Assembly: GCA_003049465.1 (NCBI GenBank)
Contig: PYSS01000083.1
Location: 116,746 to 180,745 of the forward strand
DNA length: 64,000 bases
Origin: Magnaporthiopsis rhizophila
Lineage: Eukaryota; Ascomycota; Sordariomycetes; Magnaporthales; Magnaporthaceae
Reading direction: 5' to 3'
Below are positions 23,126-35,591 of the stretch, in pieces (position 1 is the stretch's first letter; each line of letters starts with the position of its first letter). The position numbers and the translations under genes are program-made. Below the pieces are notes generated by a model, which made no database searches, was not told where the DNA came from, and saw nothing but the letters and a program-made list of their open reading frames with translations.

Positions 23126-24138
23126 GGTGGCAGCCTTGGGGGGCGAAAAGGCCGAAACCTTGCGGAAAAACCCCGCTGAAAAAAATTCAGGGCATAAACC
23201 GAGGCATGCGACAAAGGGCCGTCGATTTTTTTTGATGGTAGACGGCTCTTTTGGATGGGTTTTGATGCTTGGAGTTGCGGCTGCTGGTCGGGCGACGTTG
23301 ATATGTTTGGGCGGAAAATTCTGCTCTCGTACAGCGCAGTTGGCTGCAAACCCACTTTTTTGCGTGGCCGAGAATGGCCCGCCAGCAATTGCCCCTCCTC
23401 CAGGCGAACTCCAATATCAAAACACTGAAGGCTCCACTGCCTGCCAGCCCAACCCACCCACTGAGTCGACCGCTATCTTGAATGCTGGACACCGCCTGAG
23501 TCCTGGACTGCCCCTGCGTGCCATTCCCATCAAAGGCTAAAGGTCATCTCAACACCGCCCGCGATCGAGATAGCATGCAATCCGCACCGCCACCATGAGT
23601 AGTTTTTGCCACAAAAATAGGACAAGTGTCTCAATCGAGAAAAGCCAAAAGCAGCATATTACCTCTTTGTTTCTATTGCATTGTTTGCATAAAAGTCATG
23701 AGACCTGGAACATCTAGACATGACAGGGGTGATTGCCCTGCGCGACAGTTGTCCATGACACCAGCCACTCCACCCAGCACCACCAGCCACAGCCGGCATC
23801 ACGTGCATCGCCCCGCGGTCCGCTGCCCCTCCCCCTTTCTTTGGTAGCTGCCCAGAACATGGACAGCCTGACAAGACAAAGCGGGACTTTGGAGTCCTCT
23901 CAGCCTTATCGCGACCAACCAACCACACCGTCGGCCCCGACTCGGCTTGCTCTCGCTCGCTCGCATCCTCCACCTAAAAGCCTCCACGGCTGACTGATTC
24001 GTTCCATCTCAAGCGGCACGTTCGCGACGTGGCCTCTTATTTTCTTTTCTTTTTTTCTTCTCTCTTTCCGCCGCTCGCTGCCTTCCTCCGCTCTTCCGTC
24101 GCATTTAATCCGCACGAACCCTACAAAGAATCAGAGCG
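23126..24138. promoter_or_regulatory. Divergent promoter region, EPL1 / calcineurin B
   Basis: 1.0 kb between two head-to-head genes, with a CACGTG box at about 23800 and a C/T-rich leader (24030-24110) before the calcineurin B start. No coding exon is supported. Confidence 0.55.
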
Positions 24139-25087
24139 ATGGGCAACTCCACATCCTCGGTCCTGGACAACATTGTCCAGGGCTCCAACTGTCGGTTGCC
24201 CTACCTGCCTACCGCGCGACTTTTGTGCCCGACTTTTTATACCGCCCGGGTCTCAGACTGACAGCGATGTTTTGGGAACCTGTTCAGTTGACCGGGAGGA
24301 GGTTGACAGGCTCAGGAAGAGGTTCATGAAGCTCGACAAGGCATGTCTTGACCGGGACGACTGGCAGTGAAGAAAAAAAAGGGGGGATGCGAGAGCTTTG
24401 CTCCGGAGCGCCCGCAAGGCTGACCGATGGTTTGCGGCCCGCGCCGTGTCTGCAGGACAACTCGGGCACGATTGAACGCGACGAGTTCCTCAGCCTACCT
24501 CAGATTTCGTCGAATCCTCTAGCGACAAGGTACTGGACCTGTTACATCACATCCACAACGCGCCGAGTCGCCGTGGCGGGCAGGCAGGCAGACGGCGTGT
24601 CCTAGACAGCTCGACATCTAACCATGGCTATCGCGACAGGATGATTGCCATCTTTGACGAGGACGGTGGCGGCGACGTCGACTTCCAGGAGTTCGTGTCT
24701 GGGCTCTCGGCCTTCTCGAGCAAGGGCAACAAGGAGCAGAAGCTCCGGTTCGCGTTCAAGGTGTACGACATCGACCGCGACGGCTACATCAGCAATGGCG
24801 AGCTCTTCATCGTGCTCAAGATGATGGTCGGGTCCAACCTCAAGGACCAGCAGCTGCAGCAGATTGTCGACAAGACCATCATGGAGGCCGACCTGGACAA
24901 GGACGGCAAGATCAGCTTCGAGGAATTTACCAAGATGGTGGAGAACACGGACGTGAGCATAAGCATGACGCTAGGTCCGTTCGCCCGACCCCTTCTCCGG
25001 CTGCGAGCGCGTACTTTGACAGTTCTGGTATCATCTCACGCAAGACGCTCGCTGACAAACCACTGCTTTCATTTAGACCAATTCTAA
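24139..25087 (+). CDS. CNB1: Calcineurin regulatory subunit B
   Basis: Exons 24139-24190, 24288-24340, 24456-24529, 24640-24974 and 25077-25087 give 174 residues, the usual length for this subunit in filamentous fungi. MGNSTSS is an N-myristoylation start. Four EF-hand loops are at about 34-45 (DKDNSGTIERDE), 66-77, 103-114 (DIDRDGYISNGE) and 144-155 (DLDKDGKISFEE), all with the acidic ligands in place. The last exon is 11 nt and encodes the end of the conserved MTLDQF. The second intron starts GCATGT, a GC-AG intron; reading through it would give a stop nearby, and splicing there restores the EF-hand exactly. The protein activates the calcineurin A phosphatase in response to calcium. Confidence 0.96.
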
Positions 25088-26293
25088 CAAGGCAATTTTT
25101 TGCTTCAATCGTGCTGCCTTTATGGTCCTGGATAATACCCCCATCCGGAATAGAGACCAACGAGCCAGCAGCAAATCCGAAAGAAAGAAAAGATATAGAA
25201 ACGCGAGGCATGAGAGCGTCCATGACTGACCGACTGTTCTATACGAGATACCCAACCATCATGAATCCGGTGATGCTTGAAGATCGTCCACCTGTTTATA
25301 TAGTTTTGCTTGATGCCTCGGCCTAGGAGCGTCGGGTCAGAGATGAGCAGAGTGCATGTCCGCCACATCCTTCGTGCCAAGTTCTGGCCTACGGGCTCGA
25401 GGAGAAGATGGAAACGCTCATCTTTTTCCTTATCAGCTCGGCAGGGTTGTCTGGCTGGTATGAGTGATTTTTGTCAGAGCGGGATCCTGGCGCGGGTGAC
25501 GGCGGAAGCTCCCGAGCACTTGGACGGGGAGAGGATCCGACCACTTCCCGGGCCATTTCTTACCGCCCAGTCATCTTGTTTGTGCGCTAAGCGAGGCATT
25601 ATGCAAGAAGCACGTTTCCTCTGCAGTCCTTCGAGGTACAGGAACATCACACAGGAAACAGGAAAGTATATATGAGAAACTGGGAATGGTAGAAGAACTG
25701 GGAAGGATATAGAAAACCCAAAGGGCGTAGGAAATAGGAAAGACGGCCTACAGGTGGCTGTTTTCGTGGGGTAATCAAGTCCCGAATTCCTAGAATCCTA
25801 GACGGGCGAGCGCAGCAGGCAGGATGGAACAAACGAGAAGGCGACGGGACCAGGCAGAAGACCCAGGCGAACCAAGAACGAATCGGATTCCGTATAAACA
25901 CTGCGTGCCCATCTGCAAGCAACCGCCCTGGCCGTGCAAACAAACAGATGTGGGGGTCCCGGAGCCGGCCGGGCGAGAGAGTGGCGGTGATGAGAGAGAA
26001 AGGCGGCTTGCTCGTTTGCTACGACTCTGAGTGGGCAGGCCAGCCTATCGCCCGCTCCTTACATCCACGAAAGCCTTGCTTTAGCCAGGTTAGGCGAATT
26101 GAGACCCCGTGATGAGATATTCCTTTTAGCTCAGTATCTCTAGGTAAAGTGTTTTGCAGCAGCATCTTGTGCAGCACCCGTCGGTCGGAGCACTTCTTTG
26201 CCAAAGGCGTGACATTTGTCGTATGTATTCGACATCCCATTTCCACACCACCGCAGACGTCGCGGGGGAGCGCGGCAAGACTTTGTGATTTCA

Positions 26294-26328
<35 letters not shown>

Positions 26329-28719
26329 CCAGCCCTCCCTCGACCCCTCCCTATATCAAATCATAAATCTCTGCCCGACAGGCTATTGATTCGATCCCAG
26401 GGTGGTTTTGACAAGGGTCACGGCTTTCCCGTTTTCCTTCCTTTTTTTTTTTGTTTGTCTTACCTATGCACACCTACCTAGGGCCCTGCCTCCCTACCTG
26501 GGTACCAGTACCTTTTACTTTTCCCAGAATCTGGTCCGGCAAAAGAGGGACGGCACGTCGTTCACAGCCCGTGCCCCCGATCGACCCCCGCGGGAGCGCC
26601 GCAAATCTGACAGGTCACAATCAGTCAGCCCTCATTCAGCCTCAGACAGAGCACCATCCACCCCTAGCTACGGCGCGTCGGATATCGAATGGTGAGGAGT
26701 AAGAAAAGAAAAGAAAAGAAATAAAAAGGGATGGCAAAAAGCAACGACAGGTGACATTTTCGGGGAACAGAACACGGTTAGCTGAAAGGAGAAAAGCCGA
26801 TGCAGGGCAGGGCAGGGCGTGTTGATTGTTTTCGTCTCTCTTCTGCTTTTTTTTTTCTTTTTATTTTTATTTTTATTTTATTCAGCTGTCTTTGAGCGCA
26901 CCTATGCAAGGTCAGCACCCTGGCCGGCTGGCGGGACGGCAGGACTGTGCCGCGTTTTGCTGCTGAGCTCCCTTCCCTTTTGAGCCCGTTTGGGGGATTT
27001 GTCATGATATTTCATATGTGCATCCATCGATGTGCCTAGCGGCGCCCGTGTTCCATACGCTTGTCCTCCCAGCTTGCGCCCCCAGCATTTACAGTTTCCT
27101 GCACCTCGCACTGACGATTGGCTCTTGTACGGATCCCCAAAAATGTACAGTACCTATCTACCTAACATGCACCCTTTTCCGCCGGTATTCCTTTCCCCCG
27201 TCGTCCTTGTTGTCTCGGCACCGCGGTCGTACCCCGGTTAATCGCCGAAGAGGGGAAGTTTATGTATGTTGAGTCTCCGTTGCAACCCTCCCAAGCTCCA
27301 CACACACATGCCAAGGAAGGAAAGAAAATACGATACTTATTGCTTTTTTTTTTTCCTTCTCGTCTACTCAGTCGTGTCCATTCGTTGCCATCCGAGCTAA
27401 AGAATGAATGGAATAAATAACCGCACCCCTTGCAATAAAAACAAGGCTGGGGGCTGGAGGTGTAGAAGTGAGAATATATTGGAAGCCACACCCCGCCTTG
27501 CCCTTCCCACATCCCGGGCATGTGTCAGCCCCTCCTCTCGGCTTCTCCTATCAGGAGCCTTCCCAAGCGTTCGGATCCGTGATAATGTGCCGAGATCGAT
27601 GCAAGACAACCAAACCCTGGCGCTCGGGATCTGCAATGCAGCTACCCAAACCAAACCCACTTACATAAAAAAGCATCCCTGTTTTTTTTCGGGGAGATGG
27701 GCCAGCCTCGTTTGCCCTGCCCAGGGATCGCAAACGCAACAACACACAGACGCACACACGGCGGTCCAAAAGGGAAAATAACTATTCTGCTTTTGCGCGG
27801 TAGCCTCAGAATAGACTCATACGACCTACCTAAATATGGAACTGGTATCGCTCGGACCAAGAGGGAAAAAAAAGGAAAATGGCAAAAAAAGAGAGAGATA
27901 GTGAGGCGGTCCGAATACCCGCGAGGGGCACGATCCCAGCTCTGTCTAAGCGTATAAAAATAAAAACAGCCGAATGCGGCGTAGCGTAGTAGCAACGGGC
28001 GAGGACGATGAAAAAAAAAAAAAAGCATGTAATCGTACATAGATAAATGAGTGAAATGCAAAGAAGCAGTGGGAGATAAATTAAATAAGATAGGGGGAAA
28101 GAAAGAGAGAGACGGAATAGAATGTAAGAACGTCGCTTTTTTCCCCCAGTCTATCGCGCCTTGGATATTCCAGCTGTCCGGCCCCTTTTTTAGTACAAGA
28201 TATCCCGACGCCGCCCAATTCATAGTGGAGTGGCCAGCAGGAAAAACCAAAAAGTATAAAGAAACATAAGAAAAATAATACCTTCCCGGCTCATCTGTCC
28301 GACCCATCCCATTTGCATCACCCGATGCACAAACAGCAGGAAAACCATTAGCCCACATACGTGACCCCGCAGTGAACAGACACACGACCCAGTCCACAGA
28401 AAACGTACAGAAAAGAAAACAAAAAAAGTCGGTCGCCCGATTAATGCGGGCATCATATCACCCCAAATTACCATATCGGATCAGGCAGGGATATTGGGAT
28501 GAGCGAGAGACATGGAAAGATGGAGGGAAGGAAGTCAAAAGAAATAATAGAGAAGGAAGCTCAGACAAGTGGCAGCGTGGGGAATCATCGCAAAGCGAGG
28601 ACGCCATTGTCAAAGAAGCCTTGAGCCCAAATCTGCCGAACGGCAACCCAAAAGTCGTGGATGATGACGACACATTGTCGGGGCTGGACGAAGGGGTCTG
28701 GCGTGAAAATGCTTCTCTA
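25088..28719. other. 3.6-kb intergenic region
   Basis: Lies between the 3' ends of calcineurin B and the unknown 398-residue gene (convergent). It holds T31 at 26298-26328, several shorter A/T runs, and CCTAGG/GGTACC-type palindromes at 26473-26512 and 27151-27165. The longest frame (minus strand, 27642-28397) has no family likeness, is full of Phe from T-runs and shows no gene structure. No gene is supported. Confidence 0.55.
26298..26328. repeat. T31 homopolymer
   Basis: Uninterrupted T-run in the gap downstream of calcineurin B. Confidence 0.95.
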
Positions 28720-30082
28720 TTATCTGCGTGAGCTTGACGTTGTCGCAGCTCCATTGGATTCGTCTGCGGAGGCATATAAATCAGAACACTCCTCAAGAGC
28801 TAGGAGTCAAGCAACGAGTCAGCACTTTTTTCTTCAAAAGAGAGCATAATAGTTTTGGGACACGTCGAGCGCACCTGCGATGATCTGTTCCTCCCAAACC
28901 CCGTATTGGTAGTCGACGAGGCCGTGGCGCTCGACCTGATCGCATAGCCTGAGCAATTCCTTGGCCATCTTCTCGAGGCCTTCTCGGCTGACGAGATTCT
29001 GCGACCTCTGCAGCTGCTGGCCCGACTCCATCAGCTCCTTCTGCATTTGCAGAAGAGATAGCCAAGCGTGGTTGAAGTCGTTCCAGAGCTTTATCCGGTC
29101 GTTGAAGAGGTTCTGGTCGTCCGAGGTCAAACCTGCGAGCGAAATCCGAAGAGACTTGTATTAGTGGCGATTCCTTTGCATCTTTCACCATCCACGCGGA
29201 ACCACGCCTGCCGAGGCACTTACCGAGCTCAGTTACGTGCGAGAGCAGCCAGTCCGAGACGTTTAGAATGGATTCGCTCGCAGTTTGCAGGATTCCATTC
29301 TTGACGTTCTGAAAGATTTCCTTGAGTGCACTCTGATAACTCGCGTACGCTTCGTCCAGTCCGCTGGTTGCTGGGTACTCCTGGTCCTCCATCCCAACGT
29401 CTCCCGCGGACCCCGACGCTGTCGCGGTTGCAGCACCTGCTTGGGAGGCGAGTCCCCCCATTCCAGCCAAGTTGTTCGAGTACCCGAGAAGTGCCGACCT
29501 GTCCGTCGCGTTCTGATATACTGATGACGAGGTGTTGGAGGGCGCCGCTTGGGTTTGGAGAGAAGAAGTGGTTGAGCTTCCGGTTTCGCCAGAAAAGTAG
29601 GGGTTCGCCGTGGTTACATCGGCCGCCATCATTTGCAAGGCCGTTGCCGGTTGGCGCTGGAAGGACTGCTGGCTCGTGTCATAGACGGCAGAGTTCTGGG
29701 CCCCTGATTGGACGTTATATATCATGCTTGCCGGGTTGTAACCCGTGAAGCTCTGTGTTTGCCGTCCATCCTGGCCGTAGTCCGCGGTGGACTGGTGATA
29801 CGAGGAGATGGATGATTGCGGCATGGCTGTGGCCGTTTGAAATGCGCCGGCTGTGGAATCCTGGTAGTATCCGCTGTAACCAGCCGAGCCGCCAATGCCC
29901 CGAGCCGTGCCCGTGGTCGAAGAGTTGAGCGGTGTGGACCGATATCTATCGGTCGACGTCGATGATGCGTACCTGCGCTGCTGTGCGGCGTCTTGTAGCG
30001 GCTGTTGCGTGTATCTCTGGTCGGACGCAGCAGGATGGACAGGCGGTTCATTCTGCCTCCGTCGAAGGTTGGCGTCATCCAT
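28720..30082 (-). CDS. Conserved fungal protein of unknown function, disordered N-terminus and helical C-terminus
   Basis: Exons 30082-29224, 29132-28875 and 28799-28720 join in phase (donors GTAAGT and GTGCGC; acceptors GCAG and CTAG) and give 398 residues. Residues 1-260 are disordered, Gln/Ser/Tyr/Thr-rich, with many SYxxS and GYSGYYQ-type segments. Residues about 265-380 form a charged helical domain (LKEIFQNVKNGILQTASESIL, LFNDRIKLWNDFNHAWL, LRLCDQVERHGLVDYQYGVWEEQII) that reads like a conserved fold, with coiled-coil character. The start is the first ATG of the open frame (MDDANLRRRQ); the frame is open upstream but begins there with GTG. I do not recognise the family. The low-complexity arm resembles transcription or RNA regulators, which is only a compositional remark. 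Confidence 0.8.
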
Positions 30083-33000
30083 GCCCCGCTGATGCAGCGA
30101 GCCCGCAACCGTTTGATGCGGTGATCCCACCTTTTGCGCCGGCGGCAACAGCACCTTTGTGGGAGCGATCACTGCTAGATTTGGTCCGCAGTTCTGTCCA
30201 GGGACCGCCTCTGTGTGGATTTCGCGTTGGGGTGGCCGTGTCAGGGTCACCGAGCGCTGAAGTCTGTGTGGTTACACTGGGCGCAAGCGTACGAGAAGGC
30301 GCAGGTTATGACGGCCTCACCCTTTCCCCACTTATCTATTCTGCCTCAGCTTCGAGAGGTGGTGTAAAGCTGTCTCTGAGGTAGGGCGCTGAAGAGAGTG
30401 AGTGGACTAGGCTTGGCTCCGGAAGACGACCCTGATCTGTTGCCCTCGATGCTCAGGACAAGTGGTGTAAAGGACCGCGTAGTGGTAGCTCGAGCGTCAA
30501 TGCAATGAGCGCAAAATTTCTCTTTTGGTGGAGGCGCGATGGGGCAAAAAGAAGTGGAATGGAACGAGGAAGGGTAGTAGAGAAGAAGGTGGTAGGTAGG
30601 ATCAGGCCGGTAGATCACCTCGGACGAACTTGTGGGAACGGCAAGGTTGACGGGGTTGACTCCGGCCGTATCGAGTTGCCGTTTTGATTGCGGTCCCGTT
30701 GTGCGTGGTTGCTTGCGCGAAAAGGGAGCAAGGCGTTTCCTTGTAGATGCCAGCGGGGAAGGAGAGCAAAAGAGGTACTTGGGCAAGCGTCGATATGTGT
30801 AGTCGGCTCCGGTGCTGGGCACTATCAAAAACGAAAATCAAACGCCTCCAGGATATATGTACCCCTCCCAGGCAGGCAGTTGTCGCGGGCTGGAAGGGCC
30901 CTTTGAGCTGTAAGCTCCTCTGCCGTGGGCAAGTGACTCGGAGGGAACTGTACCGTGGCAGACTTTTTAGCTCGAGCTGCAGTCGAGTCGCGCAATAATA
31001 GTAGACGTAGTGACAACGAAATTAGTGGGTAACGTAGCGCGTCTAGACGGCAGTTGCGCTACTGAACCGGGACTATCCTGGCCAGACACGAACAACGATC
31101 TCTGCGCATGACAAGCGTGACCGGGGAAGGAGGACGTTGGGGTAGGGTTGGATCGGCGAGCCTCGAAACGGATCCTGCGGCATCCGATTCGTCTCCAACT
31201 GCCACCACTCTCTTTAGTCCGCCTTTGTGGCTGGCAGCGTCACGAGACTCGAGTCGGTCTCGCAGCAGGTGGAAGCCAGAGATGGAGCCCGAGGTTGTAA
31301 ACGTGGGGCATGCACTCTGGAGCGTTGATGGCTGAGCTGCTGGACAAGGCGGGCTGGGAGGTCGGCAGCGGTCGTTATGCCAGCACCACAGCCTGGCGGC
31401 AGTTATATAGCAGTTGAGTGCGACACAAGGGATGGGCAGAGCCGTGGATAGCCTGACCAGAGACCAATAGAGCCTCGGGGGTTCGGACGATGGGCGGAAG
31501 GCGGCATGTAACCCGAAAATGTCCCGCTGATGTCGACTTTGCTGGACTGTCTGATGGGGGTCAGATAGAAAGCGACAAGAAAATCACAAATCAGGTCAGG
31601 TTGGGGCGGGGGTACTAGACAATGGAGGGGGCGTATATGATAAGGGGTAGGGTGCACAAAGCTAGTGAGGATCCAGTCCAAGAGTCAGATGAGGAAAAGG
31701 AAGGCTAGCGCAGGGTGTCGCACAGAGACGCCCAGGGCGACGACGAGGGCGGTGTGCGGCGCCATTGGGCAGCACGGGGGAGTGAAGGTCCAAAGTCAAG
31801 GAGAGGCTGAGGATTCATTGTCGGGGGTAGCACCACCCCCCAGTCAGGCCAACTACCGTCTCCATCGAGGGCGGGAATGGGTACGTACGAGTGCGTGTGT
31901 TGTGGGCAGGGATGAGCAAGAAGCAAAGGTAGGTTTAGGGGTGGGTGGGTGGAAGGGCTCCACCCAAGGAAAATAATGTTTCGTCATTTAGTTCCTCGAG
32001 GCTTGCGTGGTGCTAGCTTGGGGCATCCCAGGGACATGGGTGAAAAAACCGGTGGCCAGGTTCATCGCGCAAGGCAATTTTGGCCCGCTAGCTCGTAACC
32101 CTAGGCTGTTGCTGTCACGTACGTACCTTTTTGGGGATTGCGTCCGCCCGCTTTGTATGACCGTGCGGGCTATATGAGGCTTGAGGTTCCAGAGGGATCG
32201 CCCAAGGTCGGCGCCAGCACGAGGCGGGTCGACGGCTTTGGGCGATGCTCAGGACCGAGAGCGGCCAACCCGAGTTTTTGGGCAAGCGCCCAAAGAGGGC
32301 CCCGAGTGTGGAACACGTTCTCTTGGCGAAGGCGTCCGCCTGGACAAGGTGTTGGCTGCTGTCAGTAAGCCGGAAGGCCACTGGGTGTGATGCGGGAAGA
32401 GTGGATGGTGCTAGGGAGGGAAGCTGCACGCATGGCGACAAAAGGATGCAAACTGGATGTGGGAAGTGTGTAACGCCGCCATATAAGTGCATGACTGAGA
32501 GGACAATTAGCGCATGCGAAGTGAGAGGATCATTACGTACTAAGCCACTACCAACGCCAGATGTCAACTGTGCTGGGATGGCTTGACTTGGAAGAGCTGG
32601 TGATTGCCTCGCTTGGTTAGTGAGGCCCGTTTCTTTATGCCGACGGCAGGCGTTGACAGGTATTGGGTTTCCGCAATGATCCGAAGATGCTAAAAGGGGC
32701 AGAAAGGGGCAAAGAAGCAGGGGAAAGAAAGAGCGCGAGAAGGTGAGTTAAGAAGCAAAGAGACAACAGGGGGGCAGTGTGACGAGGTGTGTCTTCGCAT
32801 TGGAGACTCATCCAGTAACGAAGTTTCGACGAAGGAATCGAAAAGGCGGTAATTTTTTTTTTTGTTTTTTCTTTTTTTGGACCTTCATCCAGCCGAAGTC
32901 GATAGCCCCCTACGCGCAGGGCAAATGGGGTTGCACTTGCGAAAGCCGACAAGACAGGATGAAGGTCCCGACCAATTGTCGTGAGAGGAGTAGAACCCGA

Positions 33001-33464
33001 GGCGGGTCGGGGTGGTGTGTGGATAGCGTACACGGCCACTTGGCCGTTCTTTCACGCTTTACGCGCAAGGCTCAAATGTGGCTGGTCAGGCGGCACTTGG
33101 AAGCGGGACGTGCCCAGAAAGGGGTGGGGGATGAGAAGAAGAAGAAAAAAAGAAAACAAGTCGTTCATAGGTTGCGGCTGGGGATCCAATGCCTTTCGGC
33201 TGCTAGGGTCCTGCTAGTAGAAAGGGTGGCAGCATCTTGCTTCTTTGGAGACATGGCCCACGCACGCGGTTGCTCCTTCCCACATGGCGTCCAGTCGACA
33301 GGCAGGCACCTGCTCCGGCATCTTCCTTCCCTGCCCTGTCTGGTGGGACCAGGGCTGCCCCAACAGATGGAGCAAGACAGACAAGTCGGGTTGAAGGATT
33401 GGGGAAAAAAAATGACAGGACTTGGAGGATGATAGGTCTGGCGAGAAAATAAAATAAAACAGGA

Positions 33465-33465
33465 G

Positions 33466-33502
<37 letters not shown>

Positions 33503-33504
33503 AN

Positions 33505-33544
<40 letters not shown>
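33465..33544. repeat. Poly-A tract with one N
   Basis: Nearly 80 nt of A with a CA interruption and N at 33504. Confidence 0.95.
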
Positions 33545-33551
<7 letters not shown>

Positions 33552-34306
33552 CAGCCCAAGAGCCGTGCTTGGAGGCGCACTCCCCGCAGTCCGGCACGTA
33601 CCTAAAAATTTGGGACCATTTTGGCCGTCGGTTGCTGCTGGTGGTGTCTTGGCTTTGGGTCGGGGGGTGGGAATGGGCGGATTGATGAATGATGAAGGAG
33701 GTCACGAACCTTAAATCAGCAAAGGCCTCGGCGAGGGCCAGGCAAATTGCGCGGCTTCCGAGTCAAGAGTCAACCACGGCCTGTTCCCAGAGCCGGTTAG
33801 CAGAGGCAGAAATCTCCGCCATTACGACCAAGAAACCTAACATGAACCTTACACACCCACTTCTTTTTTATACCCGGCCAGGCACCAGCACCAAGTCCTT
33901 TGGCCTGTTGGCAGTGACTGGGAGTGAGACAGTTGGGTGGGTGCCGGCTGGCCATCCCGGGGGAAAAGGCTGTTCCTTCTTTTCTTCCTTTCTTTCCTTC
34001 TCGATGCATGCCCGAAATGCTGCGCCTCCCTCGCCCATCGACCCGTCGTCTTGGAGCCGTTGGACGAAGGCCCGCCCCTGTAGGTTGGACACGTTTTTGC
34101 AAACGGCTGCTCAGGTTCCGCCTGCATCGAGAGTTCACGTCACGTTTTGCGTAGAGTGTCCTTTTCCCATGCATCCTCTCCCTGCCCTCTCGTCTTGCTC
34201 CCTCTTTTCGTCCGGAGTTGCAGGGTCAGCAGATGGAACCGGCTGTCACCCTCTTTTCGGTGGGTTATATCCTGCCGGTATGTCCTTCTAAGTGTGTGGA
34301 TATGGA

Positions 34307-34327
34307 TGTGTGTGTGTGTGTGTGCGT

Positions 34328-34384
<57 letters not shown>
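34307..34384. repeat. (TG)n microsatellite
   Basis: About 39 TG repeats with two interruptions (CG and TA) near 34325-34332. Confidence 0.96.
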
Positions 34385-34385
<1 letters not shown>

Positions 34386-34840
34386 TGCCGGTTATTGCAT
34401 GCATTTCAATCGGGGCACCTGAGGGCGATCGATCGAGGAAAACTAGGGAAAAAAGGACAGGGTGACTTGTTTCGATACCCAGCCGGTGCCTTAAACTTCC
34501 GATCTGGGAAGTGACCAGGGGGGTCAACCCAAAAAAAGAAAGGAAAAAAGAATTACGAGGCACATCACTGGGTATCCAGACAAGGGGCAACAGCCGTGTG
34601 GGAGCCCAATCAATTGGAAGGGCATTGGCGGACAAAAAAAGAAAGAAAAAAAAGAAAAAATGCCTGCCCCGGGGGATAGGGGGGAGGCATGAGCCAGTTC
34701 CATAACCAAGACAGCCCGATCCTCCTGCGTCAGCTGCCGTCGCGCCTCGGCTCCATTAGCCGCAACTTTTGAGAGCTGGCCTGCACGAATCAGCCACTCT
34801 CGAGAGGAAGCTGAGGAGACATAAAATCCAAGACGAGGAA

Positions 34841-34860
34841 AAAAAAAAAAAAAAAAAAAA
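34841..34860. repeat. A20 homopolymer
   Basis: A-run of about 20 in the gene-free stretch. Confidence 0.9.
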
Positions 34861-35527
34861 GGGGATGAATTATACGTTGGACCGAGCTTCTCCACTCCCA
34901 TGGACGAGGGTTTCTGCACGGCCACACCGACACCGGGTCACCACCTCTTCTCTCCGACCAACTGCCAGTGTTTCGGTGGAGCGGGCAGCGAGCTGATGCT
35001 GCCGCCGGCAGCTGATGGTGCTATGCAAAAGTAGGAGCTTCCCATTGGGCTGCATTAGGGCAGATGGGGGAATCTGCCGGTGCAGGATTCGGTTTTTTTG
35101 TTGTTTTCTTGTCCAATCCCTTCTCACCGAGGATACGCAGCCAAGTCGGGCAGCCAAAAGGTACTGGTACGTGGCAGAGAAAAAGGATCGGGTTTTCCTT
35201 TTGGGCCGGTAGTATGCGAGTTTGGAACCCTGATCCCTACCGGAATGAAGGAGAGGAAGCGATGTCGTTCCTAAAAAGGCTGCAGGGGGCCCCTGCTCTC
35301 AGCGCCAGCAAAGCAAGGATGTTGGCCAAAACGACAGGGGTTCTCGGGGTGGAGTCGTGCGTGCAGATGGGTTCGTGAGGTACCGGTACCTTGCATGGGT
35401 GGGCACTTGTTGTCGACCTTTCTCGGTACATTTTGGGGCAGACGTGCTCGGCGACTTGGTTTGAGCCCAGGGGTTCGCGGCAGGAGCGGAAGGTAGCATT
35501 CGCTGGCATCCGGCGACGAACCGCTGG

Positions 35528-35528
<1 letters not shown>

Positions 35529-35590
<62 letters not shown>

Positions 35591-35591
35591 N
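35529..35591. repeat. Poly-T tract ending in N
   Basis: Two T-runs separated by CCC, with an N at 35591. Confidence 0.95.

Noticed and set aside
26384..26400. GATTCGATCCC, a tRNA T-loop-like string
   Set aside because: Flanking bases do not pair as a T-stem and no cloverleaf can be drawn.
27642..28397. 251-codon minus-strand frame
   Set aside because: Rich in Phe/Ser from T-runs and pyrimidine tracts, with no family likeness or gene structure; treated as chance.
30346..30828. 160-codon minus-strand frame upstream of the 398-residue gene
   Set aside because: Probably leader or promoter sequence; no conserved block and no splice to the gene was found.
34307..34384. TG run read as telomere-like or as coding (Cys-Val repeat)
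   Set aside because: A plain dinucleotide microsatellite; Sordariomycete telomeres are TTAGGG.
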